Positions 41,293-48,814 of a stretch of 64,000 nucleotides of DNA are shown piece after piece. Each line of letters begins with the position of its first letter. The first letter of the stretch is position 1. The translations under genes were made by a program, and so were the position numbers. The notes under the pieces are model-generated. The model saw only the letters and a list, made by a program, of their open reading frames with translations, was not told where the DNA came from and made no database searches. The stretch is from positions 1 to 64,000 of the forward strand of contig DAOTXS010000060.1 in NCBI GenBank assembly GCA_034435055.1. The letters run 5' to 3'. The stretch comes from DAOTXS01 sp034435055 (GTDB taxonomy: Bacteria; Chloroflexota; Anaerolineae; UBA4142).

Positions 41293-41901
41293 AGTTTTTA
41301 GCTCATCCATCATCCTCGCTTGAATCTTTGCTTGCACCTGTTCAATCGATCCCGTACCATCGATTATCACAAATCGATGCGGTTCTGCTTTTGCCAATTC
41401 AAGATAACCGTTCCGCACCCGCGTGTGATACTCGACATCTTTGTGATCGAGTCGATTCGTTTCGCCTTGATGCCGCCGCGCAAGTCCAATTTCCGCCGGC
41501 ACATCGATGTAGAACGTGAGATTAGGCACCAACCCGCGCGTGGCAAACTTGGTGATCGCGCGCAACGCATCGAGGTCGAGTCCCAAACCGTAACCTTGAT
41601 ACGCCAGCGTTGAATCATAATAACGATCACAGACCACAATTTTGCCTTCCGCCAGCGCCGGGCGAATAACTTGATCGACGATTTGCGCGCGCGCGGCGGA
41701 AAACAACAACACTTCAGTTTCACTCCGCATCGACTTGTTGCGCGTCGATAAAATCACTTCGCGAATTTGCTCGCTGATTTCTGTCCCGCCCGGCTCACGC
41801 GTGTAAATGACCGGCGCGCCGCGTGCTTGCAAAAATTCGACGAGCATTTTCGCTTGCGTCGTCTTGCCGCTTCCATCGGGACCTTCAAAGGTGACAAACA
41901 T
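41260..41901 (-). CDS. tmk: Thymidylate kinase
   Basis: 213 residues, dTMP to dTDP. Motifs: P-loop FEGPDGSGKTTQAKML, YTREPGGTEISEQIR, VVCDRYYDSTLAYQGYG with the DR-Y motif, and LID region LARRHQGETNRLD. ATG 41901 matches the family start MFVTFEGPDGSGKTT. The C-terminal tail is repeat-derived. Operon with darA. Confidence 0.95.
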   Translation of the reverse strand: MFVTFEGPDGSGKTTQAKMLVEFLQARGAPVIYTREPGGTEISEQIREVILSTRNKSMRSETEVLLFSAARAQIVDQVIRPALAEGKIVVCDRYYDSTLAYQGYGLGLDLDALRAITKFATRGLVPNLTFYIDVPAEIGLARRHQGETNRLDHKDVEYHTRVRNGYLELAKAEPHRFVIIDGTGSIEQVQAKIQARMMDELKTRRKTKDEGRK

Positions 41902-41917
41902 GATTAGTGGGTTAGTT

Positions 41918-41992
41918 CGATAGTGCAATGGTGCGATAGTTGACCAATGCGCTTGGTGTGAAAAACTATCGCACTATCGGACTATTGCACTT
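41918..41992. repeat. Palindrome AGTGCAAT / ATTGCACT between the R3H ATPase and tmk genes
   Basis: Left words AGTGCAATGGTGCGATAGTT and right words AACTATCGCACTATC plus ATTGCACT form a long imperfect hairpin that overlaps the last codons of the R3H ATPase. Confidence 0.65.
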
Positions 41993-43532
41993 CACTTGCA
42001 TAAATCCGCACGCGCCGTTTCGGTTCTTTGCCCAGCGAGCGCGAAAACAAATTCGCGCGCTTGATCAACTCGTGTTGCTGACGCCGGACGTACGCGCTTT
42101 GCGGCGCAAGCTCCACCGAATGTGCGCCGCGCTGAATCTGTTCGATAGCCGCTTCGGTTTCGCGCATCGCCCCTTCAAGCGGATCATTCGCTTCAACGAC
42201 GCCGAACAAATCTTCGAGGACGCCTTCCATTTGCGCGAGCGTGTTCGACCGCAGAACGTACACCGGCACACCGCGCCGTTCCGCATCCACAATCGCCGGC
42301 GGACGCTTGCGATAATAATTCTTCAACGTCAACACGGCATCGGCATTATTCACGTCGTTCACGACTTGAATCGGCACATTCAAACTTTTCGCCGCTTGCT
42401 CCAAACGATCCTGGCTCAACCCGTACGGAAACATCCGCATGGCACGCGTCGGTTTTTCTTCGCCGCTGCGCGCTGGCTCGCTGGCGCGACCACGTGCGGC
42501 TTGCTCACGCAACGCGCCAACGCGGACGGTGGGCGCTCGTTCAATATGCACTTGGCCCACGCTGTCCCGCGTCCGAATCTCCGGCGATGGTGTTCTGCCG
42601 CGCAACAGTGTATCAACGGCGTGCGCAACTTCATGATGCACCGTAAACTGATCGCGCTGTTGAATTTCGATTAGCACGTCGAACGTCGGCGGAGCTTTGC
42701 GTTCCAGAATCGATTTCTGCGTACCGCGCCGCCGTGCTTCTTCATCGGACAGCGTAACCGATTGAATCCCGCCGATCAAATCGGACAGCGTCGGGTTCAT
42801 CATCAAGTTATCGAGCGAGTTGCCGTGCGCCGTGCCGATGAGTTGCACACCCCGTTCGGCAATCGTGCGCGCGGCTTCGGCTTCCAACTCGCGCCCGATT
42901 TCATCGATGACGATAACTTCGGGCATGTGATTTTCGACCGCCTCGATCATCACTTCGTGCTGCAACATCGGTGTACGAACTTGCATTCGCCGCGCCTTGC
43001 CGATTGCCGGGTGCGGCACATCGCCGTCGCCGCCAATTTCGTTCGACGTATCGACGATGACGACGCGTTTGCTATCGGCGAGGATGCGCGCGGATTCGCG
43101 CAAGAGCGTCGTCTTGCCAACGCCGGGGCGACCCAGGATCAAAACGCTTTTGCCCGATTCGATCAAGTCACGAATGATTTCGACGGTGCCGTAAACCGCG
43201 CGTCCCACGCGGCACGTCAACCCAACGATGCGTCCCTGTCGATTGCGAATGCAAGAGATGCGATGCAAGGTGCGCGGAATGCCGGCTCGATTGTCCTCGG
43301 TAAATTCGCCGATGCGCGAAACGACGTAATCGATGTCGTCGTGATTGACCTCGCGCGAGTTGAGCGTAACCGATTCACGAACAAAACGCGCTTCCGGGAC
43401 ACGCCCCAAATCCATCACAATTTCTAAAAGTTCGCTGCCGCGATCGATTTGGCGTAAGTGATTTTCCAAATGCGGTGGCAGAACGTTAAGCAATAAATCG
43501 AGATCGTCTGTAATTAGAGTTTCCGTAATCAA
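41982..43532 (-). CDS. R3H-domain AAA ATPase, SpoIIIAA/Ycf45-like
   Basis: 516 residues. The central ATPase has Walker A LILGRPGVGKTTLLRESARIL (residues about 130-140), VVIVDTSNEIGGDGDVPH and Walker B EVIVIDEIGRELEAEAAR, as in SpoIIIAA and plastid Ycf45. The C-terminus carries an R3H-type nucleic-acid-binding segment (AYVRRQQHELIKRANLFSRSLG plus RRVRIY). Role in cyanobacteria and plastids is unclear; binding of single-stranded nucleic acids is expected. Start is TTG 43532, six bases after AAAGGAG; no ATG fits. Confidence 0.85.
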   Translation of the reverse strand: MITETLITDDLDLLLNVLPPHLENHLRQIDRGSELLEIVMDLGRVPEARFVRESVTLNSREVNHDDIDYVVSRIGEFTEDNRAGIPRTLHRISCIRNRQGRIVGLTCRVGRAVYGTVEIIRDLIESGKSVLILGRPGVGKTTLLRESARILADSKRVVIVDTSNEIGGDGDVPHPAIGKARRMQVRTPMLQHEVMIEAVENHMPEVIVIDEIGRELEAEAARTIAERGVQLIGTAHGNSLDNLMMNPTLSDLIGGIQSVTLSDEEARRRGTQKSILERKAPPTFDVLIEIQQRDQFTVHHEVAHAVDTLLRGRTPSPEIRTRDSVGQVHIERAPTVRVGALREQAARGRASEPARSGEEKPTRAMRMFPYGLSQDRLEQAAKSLNVPIQVVNDVNNADAVLTLKNYYRKRPPAIVDAERRGVPVYVLRSNTLAQMEGVLEDLFGVVEANDPLEGAMRETEAAIEQIQRGAHSVELAPQSAYVRRQQHELIKRANLFSRSLGKEPKRRVRIYASEVQ

Positions 43533-43624
43533 AAACTCCTTTGGGATTTGAAATTTTGGATTTGGTTTTTCCGTACGGTATTATACCCTCTCTTGCTAGG
43601 AGCGTCAACGAGAGCAAACGGGAA

Positions 43625-43775
43625 GTTAGGGCTTTGTCAAAGTCGCGCTGCTCCGTCATTGCGAGCGGAGCGAAGCAATCTCCGAGCAACTTGGGGATTG
43701 CTTCGTCGCTGATCCCTCGCTTCGCTCGGGACGCTCCTCGCAATGACATCATGAGGACTTTGACAACACCCTAAC
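43625..43775. repeat. Outer palindrome GTTAGGG..CAAAGTC enclosing palindromic element copy 5
   Basis: Outer arms GTTAGGGCTTTGTCAAAGTC (43625-43644) and GACTTTGACAACACCCTAAC (43756-43775) enclose the GTCATTGCGAG element. A second element thus seems to have inserted into the loop of a first one. This occupies the 373-bp gap 43533-43905 together with a promoter. Confidence 0.85.
43655..43747. repeat. Palindromic element copy 5 (inner)
   Basis: From GTCATTGCGAGCGGAGCGAA to CTCCTCGCAATGAC, about 93 bp, nested in the outer palindrome. Confidence 0.9.
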
Positions 43776-43832
43776 GGGAATTAAAAAGCCAAAGATATAA
43801 AATAAACGGATAATGGTTTTTGTAGTTGGGGA

Positions 43833-43860
43833 TTGACTTGCTATGTTTCTATGTTATACT
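43833..43860 (+). promoter_or_regulatory. Promoter of the DUF4332 gene
   Basis: TTGACT (43833-43838), 16-bp spacer, TATACT (43855-43860), 45 bp before ATG 43906. A good housekeeping-sigma match. Confidence 0.75.
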
Positions 43861-43905
43861 CACAATTGAAAATCGACAAAGACTAATCCACACTGGAGGA
43901 CAAAG

Positions 43906-44313
43906 ATGTCACTTGGAATCGGTAAACTCAAGGGAATGACCCCTGAACTTGAAGCCAAATTGAAAGCAATGGGAGTGAAGGACACAGACAAGTTCTTTAA
44001 CGCCGCGTTGACCCCTCAAGGTCGTGAAGAACTGGCAGGATGTGGCGGTGTGTCAACCGACATCATTTTGGAACTTGCCAACCGCGCCGACCTCGCGCGC
44101 ATCAAGGGTATTGCCGGGGTCTATTCAGATTTGCTTGAAGATGCTGGCGTGGACACGATCAAAGAACTCAAAGCGCGCAATCCCGAAAATCTGCACGCCA
44201 AGCTGCTTGAGATCAACGCACAAAAGAATCTGACGCCCAAGCCGCCGGCGTTAAAGACAGTCAAAACGTGGATTTCGCTCGCCAAACGGCGCCGCAAATT
44301 TCTGCAGTATTGA
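43906..44313 (+). CDS. DUF4332 helix-hairpin-helix protein
   Basis: 135 residues, ATG preceded by TGGAGGA. Repeated helix-hairpin-helix-like units (IGKLKGMTPELEAKLKAMGVKDTDKFF, LARIKGIAGVYSDLLEDAGVDTIKELKARNPENLHAKL) match DUF4332, which is thought to bind nucleic acid through HhH motifs. Ends with a basic tail AKRRRKFLQY. Function not known; strong own promoter suggests high expression. Confidence 0.78.
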   Translation: MSLGIGKLKGMTPELEAKLKAMGVKDTDKFFNAALTPQGREELAGCGGVSTDIILELANRADLARIKGIAGVYSDLLEDAGVDTIKELKARNPENLHAKLLEINAQKNLTPKPPALKTVKTWISLAKRRRKFLQY

Positions 44314-44412
44314 GCGATTCGCAATGCGCTAACCTCCCGCGACTTGCCATCGGCAACGGAGCCCGGGCGGTGTTCTAATAACTAACTGTACACATCTTGG
44401 AGGAGGTGCACG

Positions 44413-44583
44413 ATGCAACTCAGCGCGCCAAAGCAAATTACATTTTGGGTGGCGGTGGTTGTTGCTCTAGTTGGTCTTGTTTCCAGTTTCGTAGCTATCC
44501 CGGTTCTATCCGGCTTCGCCTTCTGGATCGTCGTTCTGGGATTTGTCATTCTCGCCGCCGCGAATTTGCTGGAAGGTTTGTAA
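44413..44583 (+). CDS. Small two-helix membrane protein
   Basis: 56 codons from ATG 44413, which has a strong GGAGGAGGTG ribosome site. The product begins MQLSAPKQITFWVAVV and has two membrane helices separated by a short loop (FVAIPVLSGFAFW), ending in LLEGL. Small membrane proteins of this pattern are frequent and uncharacterised. Followed by two hairpins. Confidence 0.65.
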   Translation: MQLSAPKQITFWVAVVVALVGLVSSFVAIPVLSGFAFWIVVLGFVILAAANLLEGL

Positions 44584-44591
44584 TTGCTCAT

Positions 44592-44703
44592 AAAGGTGCC
44601 GGCTTTGGTTTCGTGGTCGGGGCTCCGCGCGACGCAAAATCGGCACCTTTAATTTTTCTCTCGCGTACAGCACAGTCACAAATGGCTGTGCTGTTGCTTT
44701 TTT
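44592..44703 (+). terminator. Two tandem terminator hairpins
   Basis: First: AAAGGTGCCG (44592-44601) and CGGCACCTTT (44641-44650) with a 39-base loop, then AATTTTT. Second: ACAGCACAG (44667-44675) and CTGTGCTGT (44686-44694), then six T at 44698-44703. Confidence 0.75.
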
Positions 44704-44740
44704 CGCGGCAATCGCGTAAGATAGCCACTGAGGTGATGCA

Positions 44741-45391
44741 ATGTCGCCGATTCGATGGTGTTTGATTGCGTTTGCGACAGTTGGACTGGTTGGTTGCAAT
44801 TCCGAACCGGCGTCGCTTTTAGTTTCGACGCCGACACGCATCATCGTCCCCGCGCCGGTCGCCACGCCAATTCCAACGCCCGCGCCGACCGATGCGCCAA
44901 CTGCTACGCGCGTCGTCACGCCGACGATTGCACCAACCGTCGCAACGATGCCGACGCGTACGCCAACGACCGCGCCGGGGACGATGAAGGTCAAACTGTT
45001 CTTCGTCGCGCTCGATGATAACGGCAAGTCCGGCAAAAAGATCGGGTGCAACGATAGTATCGTCGCGGTGGAGCGCACGATTCCGGCAACGCCAGCGCCG
45101 CTCACCGCCGCACTCAAAGAACTGTTGTCGATCAAAGACCGGAATATCGGACAATCGGGATTGTACAACGCGCTCGCAAATGCGAATCTGAAAATCGATG
45201 CGGTTGCGGTGATCGATGGCACGGCGATCATTCAACTTTCCGGCACGCTGGGACTCGGCGGCGTGTGCGATGACCCGCGCGTCGAAGCGCAGTTGAAAGA
45301 ACTCGCGTTGCAATTTTCGACCGTGAAAAATACCAACATTACGCTGAACGGCGTACCCATCGAAAAAGCATTATCGGGTAAAGGCAACTAA
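44741..45391 (+). CDS. GerMN-domain lipoprotein
   Basis: 216 residues. Signal peptide with lipobox LVGC, a Pro/Thr-rich linker (residues about 28-80, runs such as TPIPTPAPTDAPTA) and a C-terminal GerMN domain (KVKLFFVALDDNG, LTAALKELLS, ALANANLKIDAVAVIDGTAIIQLSG, VEAQLKELALQFS). GerMN occurs in spore germination protein GerM and lipoprotein LpqB, extracytoplasmic proteins probably binding cell-wall material. ATG 44741 has GAGGTG upstream; -10-like TAAGAT at 44717-44722. Confidence 0.82.
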   Translation: MSPIRWCLIAFATVGLVGCNSEPASLLVSTPTRIIVPAPVATPIPTPAPTDAPTATRVVTPTIAPTVATMPTRTPTTAPGTMKVKLFFVALDDNGKSGKKIGCNDSIVAVERTIPATPAPLTAALKELLSIKDRNIGQSGLYNALANANLKIDAVAVIDGTAIIQLSGTLGLGGVCDDPRVEAQLKELALQFSTVKNTNITLNGVPIEKALSGKGN

Positions 45392-45397
45392 CGAACT

Positions 45398-45481
45398 GTC
45401 ATTGCGAGCCGCGTTTTGTGCGGCGAAGCAATCCCCACAGTTCTTTGGAGATTGCTTCGTCGCTTCGCTCCTCGCAATGAC
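45398..45481. repeat. Palindromic element copy 6
   Basis: From GTCATTGCGAGCCGCGTTTT to CTCCTCGCAATGAC, about 84 bp, between the GerMN and DeoC-like genes. Confidence 0.9.
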
Positions 45482-45494
45482 ATTCTAACAAACT

Positions 45495-46145
45495 ATGCTG
45501 ATTCCTGTTCCTCTTCTCCGCAAAATCGAAATGTCCCTCCTCGCGCCGGAATTATCGAAATCAGAAATCGAAGTTGGATGCGCGGCGGCAATCGAATACG
45601 ATTGTATTTCCGTGTTCGTCAAGCCACATTACATCGAAGCGGCACGCAAAGCGTTAAAAGACACGCACATCAAAGTAGTCTCGGTCATCGGTTTTCCGCA
45701 CGGCGGCGTGACCACCGCGACGAAAATGTACGAAACCCAAGATTTATTGCAACGCGGCGCGGACGAACTCGCGCTTGTCATCAACGTTGGTGCGGTGCGT
45801 GACCGCGACGACCTTGCGGTGAAAAACGATATTCAAGGTGTCCTTCGCACCGCGCGCGGCAAGCCGATCACAGTGATTTTGGAAATGCCGTTGCTGAACG
45901 ATGAAGAAAAAACGCGCGCGTGCAAAGTGGCGGAAGCCGCTGGCGCAACGATGGTGATGACATCGACCGGGTTTGCGCCGACCGGCACGACGCCGAACGA
46001 CGTACGGCTGATTCGCGCGACGAGTCCGAATCTCAAGATTCGTGCGGCAAGCGGAATAAAATCGCAGCGCGCGGCGCTGGCGATGATCGAAGCCGGCGCG
46101 GCGTTCGTGGTGGTCAATGACGTTGAAAAAGATTTGAGCGAATAA
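45495..46145 (+). CDS. DeoC/DERA-family protein lacking the catalytic residues
   Basis: 216 residues with a clear DeoC TIM barrel: VVSVIGFPHGG at strand 3, ADELALVINVGAVRD, VILEMPLLNDEEK, MTSTGFAPTGTTPNDVRL and AASGIKS. In active deoxyribose-phosphate aldolase the corresponding positions are Asp (EIDMVIN), Schiff-base Lys (VKTSTGF) and Lys (KAAGGIR). Here they are Ala93, Met155 and Arg183, and the N-terminal DHT motif reads EMS. Aldolase activity by the known mechanism is therefore unlikely. It may be a pseudoenzyme or catalyse a different reaction on a sugar phosphate. Family assignment is firm; function is open. Confidence 0.85.
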   Translation: MLIPVPLLRKIEMSLLAPELSKSEIEVGCAAAIEYDCISVFVKPHYIEAARKALKDTHIKVVSVIGFPHGGVTTATKMYETQDLLQRGADELALVINVGAVRDRDDLAVKNDIQGVLRTARGKPITVILEMPLLNDEEKTRACKVAEAAGATMVMTSTGFAPTGTTPNDVRLIRATSPNLKIRAASGIKSQRAALAMIEAGAAFVVVNDVEKDLSE

Positions 46146-46149
46146 CGTT

Positions 46150-46235
46150 CAGTATGCAGATGGCAGAAAGCAGTAGGCGGAAAACCCAATCGCGGTTTCT
46201 GCGTACTGCTTTCTGCGTACTGCCTACTTGGATTT
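46150..46235. repeat. Imperfect palindrome of GCAGAAAGCAGTAGGC type
   Basis: GGCAGAAAGCAGTAGGCGGAA faces TTTCTGCGTACTGCTTTCTGC and a second GTACTGCCTAC. Related words occur in the gyrA tail (51263-51300) and after murA (63465-63518). Confidence 0.7.
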
Positions 46236-46296
46236 TGGAACAAATTCCGGCAATTCGGCGTCTCATCCGTGAAAAACAATTTTGCGGGAGGTCAAA

Positions 46297-47766
46297 ATGT
46301 TTCGCCGAATTACTTTTCCACTCTTGGTCAGTTTGTTGATCGTCGGTGTGATTTTTGCCATCGGTTGTCAGGGCGGCAGTCCAACGTCGGCATTCCAAGC
46401 CGCGCGCGCGGAAGCTAAAAGCGGCGGCGTGGACATCACCGTTTACAATCAAAACATCGCGCTCGTCAAAGACAAACGCGTGCTCGCGCTGAAATCAGGC
46501 ATGAACGAAGTGCGCTTCACCGACGTGGCTTCGCAGATCGATCCGACGAGCGTGCAATTCACCTCGCTTACCGACCCGAACGGCACGCGCGTCCTCGAAC
46601 AGAATTACGCGTACGACATTGTTGGCTCGGCAAAGATTCTGCAAAAGTATCTCGATCAAAACATCGCGCTTGTCACCGAAGATGGAACGAAATACGCCGG
46701 CAAATTGCTGAGCGGTTCCGACGACATCATTCTGCAAAGCGATGATGGACAAGTGACGACGGTCAAACTCGCGCGCGTGCGCGAACTCAAATTCCCCAAC
46801 TTGCCCGGCGGTCTCATCACCAAGCCGACGCTCATCTGGCTCGTGAACGCATCGAGAGAAGGCAATCAAGATGCGCAAGTAACGTATATGACGAACGGCA
46901 TCAACTGGAAAGCAAATTACGTCGTCGTCGTGAATGACAAAGACACCGCGATGAACATGAACGGCTGGGTCACGATTGACAACCAAAGCGGCGCGACGTA
47001 CGAAGATGCGAATTTGAAACTTGTTGCCGGCGATGTGCGGCGCGTAACGCAGTTACCAGCAGCGGCTGGCGGATTTCCTACGCCGACCGCCGCAAAAGCC
47101 GCCGATTCGCAGTTCGTCCAGCAAGATTTATTCGAATACAAGTTGTACTCGTTGCAACGCGCGACGACGATTCGCAATCGCGAAACGAAACAAATCGAGT
47201 TTACAAACGCAACGAACGTCGGCATCACCAAGTTGTTCGTGTACGACGGCGGCTCGGCGTATCGATTCTACGGCTATCAAATCACCGATCCGAATTACGG
47301 CAAGACGAGCAACACCAAAGTCGCCGTGATGATCGAGTTCAAGAATAGCGAAGCGAACAAACTGGGCATTCCGTTACCCAAAGGCACGTTGCGCGTTTAC
47401 AAAGCCGATGCGGACGGCGGCAATCAATTCATCGGCGAAGATAACATCGATCACACACCGAAAGACGAGATGATTCGCTTGAACATCGGCAACGCGTTCG
47501 ATGTGGTGGGCGAGCGCAAGCAAACCAACTTTACCAAGATCAGCGACCGCGTCATCGAAGAGACGTACGAGATCAAGTTACGCAATCACAAAAAAGAAGC
47601 GGTACAAGTGCGCGTGGTCGAACGGCTTTTCCGCTGGTCGAACTGGCAAATTTTGAAAACGAATCAGGATTTCACCAAGTTAGATTCGCAGACGATTGAG
47701 TATCGCGTGAACATCAAGCCGGATTCCGAAAGCGTAGTGCATTACACGGTGCGGTATTCTTGGTAA
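46297..47766 (+). CDS. DUF4139-domain lipoprotein
   Basis: 489 residues. Signal peptide with a lipobox-like AIGC cysteine, then DUF4139: VDITVYNQNIALVKDKR, LIWLVNASREGNQDAQVTYMTNGINWKANYVV, GWVTIDNQSGATYEDANLKLVAGDV, and a C-terminal part ending VVERLFRWSNWQIL..VHYTVRYSW. Such proteins are extracytoplasmic and uncharacterised, with an outer beta-sandwich character. ATG 46297 has GGGAGG upstream. Confidence 0.85.
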   Translation: MFRRITFPLLVSLLIVGVIFAIGCQGGSPTSAFQAARAEAKSGGVDITVYNQNIALVKDKRVLALKSGMNEVRFTDVASQIDPTSVQFTSLTDPNGTRVLEQNYAYDIVGSAKILQKYLDQNIALVTEDGTKYAGKLLSGSDDIILQSDDGQVTTVKLARVRELKFPNLPGGLITKPTLIWLVNASREGNQDAQVTYMTNGINWKANYVVVVNDKDTAMNMNGWVTIDNQSGATYEDANLKLVAGDVRRVTQLPAAAGGFPTPTAAKAADSQFVQQDLFEYKLYSLQRATTIRNRETKQIEFTNATNVGITKLFVYDGGSAYRFYGYQITDPNYGKTSNTKVAVMIEFKNSEANKLGIPLPKGTLRVYKADADGGNQFIGEDNIDHTPKDEMIRLNIGNAFDVVGERKQTNFTKISDRVIEETYEIKLRNHKKEAVQVRVVERLFRWSNWQILKTNQDFTKLDSQTIEYRVNIKPDSESVVHYTVRYSW

Positions 47767-47770
47767 AACT

Positions 47771-47817
47771 GAGTGGGAGCGCGGGAGAACGTTCTCTCCC
47801 TCTCTCCCACTCTTTGC
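47771..47817 (+). terminator. Hairpin after the DUF4139 gene
   Basis: GAGTGGGAG (47771-47779) pairs with CTCCCACTC (47804-47812), with an inner GGGAGAACGTTCTCTCCC helix, followed by a weak T-tract. Confidence 0.7.
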
Positions 47818-47836
47818 GTTTTAATAGGATTTCTGC

Positions 47837-47842
47837 TACGAT
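47837..47842 (+). promoter_or_regulatory. -10-like element of the methyltransferase gene
   Basis: TACGAT ends 6 nt before GTG 47849; no ribosome site, so a leaderless start is possible. Confidence 0.4.
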
Positions 47843-47848
47843 ACGCGT

Positions 47849-48616
47849 GTGACCATCGAAGACAAATCCATTTTCCTTGGGCATCCCTCGTACGTGTGGC
47901 GCTTTGGGCAAGACCGCCGGCTCGATATGATTCGCCGATATGTCCGCTTTGATGGCGTCCGCATTTTGGACATCGGTTGCGGCATCGGCACGTACCTCGA
48001 AAAATTCCGCGGGCTGGGCGCGCACGAAATCGGCGTCGATTCAGATTTCGATAAGCTGAACGAAGCGCATCGCAAAAAGCGTTTGCTTCGTCTCGCCGCA
48101 AGCGCATCCGAAAATCTTCCCTTCCCCGATCAAACTTTCCACGTCGTCTTGTTGCACGAAGTCATCGAGCATGTCAACGATGATTACGCAACGATTCGTG
48201 AAGCGTGCCGCGTGGTTGCGCCCGGCGGGCGCGTCATCGTCTTTGCGCCCAACCGCTTGTATCCGTTTGAAACGCACGGTGCGTATTTGGGCAAACGGTA
48301 CGTGTTTGGCAACATTCCTTTCGTCGGTTGGTTGCCGGATTCACTGCGGAATCGATTTGCGCCGCACGTCCGCGCGTATCGCACGCAAGACATCCGCGCC
48401 TTGTTCGATGGATTGGACGGGACGTTGATTACGCACACGCAAATTTATCCGGGCTACGACAAGATCGCACGAAAGAATGCCGGGTTGGCGCGTTTATTCA
48501 GAAGCGTGACGTACTTTTTCGAGAGCACGCCGTTGCGCGTGTTTGGGTTATCGCATTTTGCCGTGTGGCGCAAGTACGGGCGAAGAACAACCGAACGTGG
48601 AAACAATCGACCGTAG
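47849..48616 (+). CDS. Class I SAM-dependent methyltransferase
   Basis: 255 residues, GTG start. SAM-binding motif ILDIGCGIGTYLEKF (residues about 33-47), acidic VDSDF after it, LPFPDQTFHVVLLHEVIEHV as motif II, and VAPGGRVIVFAPNRLYPFETHG as motif III, typical of Methyltransf_11. Likely acts on a small molecule or lipid/polysaccharide head group; the late YTFFESTPLRVFGLSHF-like C-terminus resembles glycan-modifying methyltransferases. Substrate unknown. Confidence 0.85.
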   Translation: MTIEDKSIFLGHPSYVWRFGQDRRLDMIRRYVRFDGVRILDIGCGIGTYLEKFRGLGAHEIGVDSDFDKLNEAHRKKRLLRLAASASENLPFPDQTFHVVLLHEVIEHVNDDYATIREACRVVAPGGRVIVFAPNRLYPFETHGAYLGKRYVFGNIPFVGWLPDSLRNRFAPHVRAYRTQDIRALFDGLDGTLITHTQIYPGYDKIARKNAGLARLFRSVTYFFESTPLRVFGLSHFAVWRKYGRRTTERGNNRP

Positions 48617-48617
48617 G

Positions 48618-48647
48618 GAGCGTTCGTCGTAACGCTCCTTTTTTTGC
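48618..48647 (+). terminator. Rho-independent terminator of the methyltransferase gene
   Basis: Stem GGAGCGTT (48618-48625) and AACGCTCC (48632-48639), then seven T. Confidence 0.88.
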
Positions 48648-48675
48648 GCCGTTAGCAATTTTGTTCGCTTTGGAT

Positions 48676-48786
48676 TATAATAACTAATGGTGCTAGTGCG
48701 ATTCTTGAGCATATTTTGTGCTTTGATTTTGCGACGCGCTACTTGAATCTCACAGCCATCCACCTGCAAACTAGCACCATTAGTTA
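48676..48786 (+). promoter_or_regulatory. Possible gyrA leader: -10 box followed by a long inverted repeat
   Basis: TATAAT at 48676-48681 leads into perfect 17-bp arms TAACTAATGGTGCTAGT (48681-48697) and ACTAGCACCATTAGTTA (48770-48786) separated by 72 bp. A transcript from this box would start inside the left arm, so most of the hairpin could still form in the gyrA leader. It could equally be a miniature mobile element. Confidence 0.5.
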
Positions 48787-48814
48787 ATAGCGACGGAAAT
48801 TTTCTGGAGACATT

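Noticed and set aside
28688..45481. GTCATTGCGAG palindromes as CRISPR repeats or insertion sequences
   Set aside because: They are scattered, 77-93 bp, without regular spacing, cas genes or a transposase frame.
48660..48814. Known riboswitch or RNA gene upstream of gyrA
   Set aside because: Only a simple inverted repeat and a -10 box are visible; no conserved riboswitch core or tRNA-like arms could be traced.
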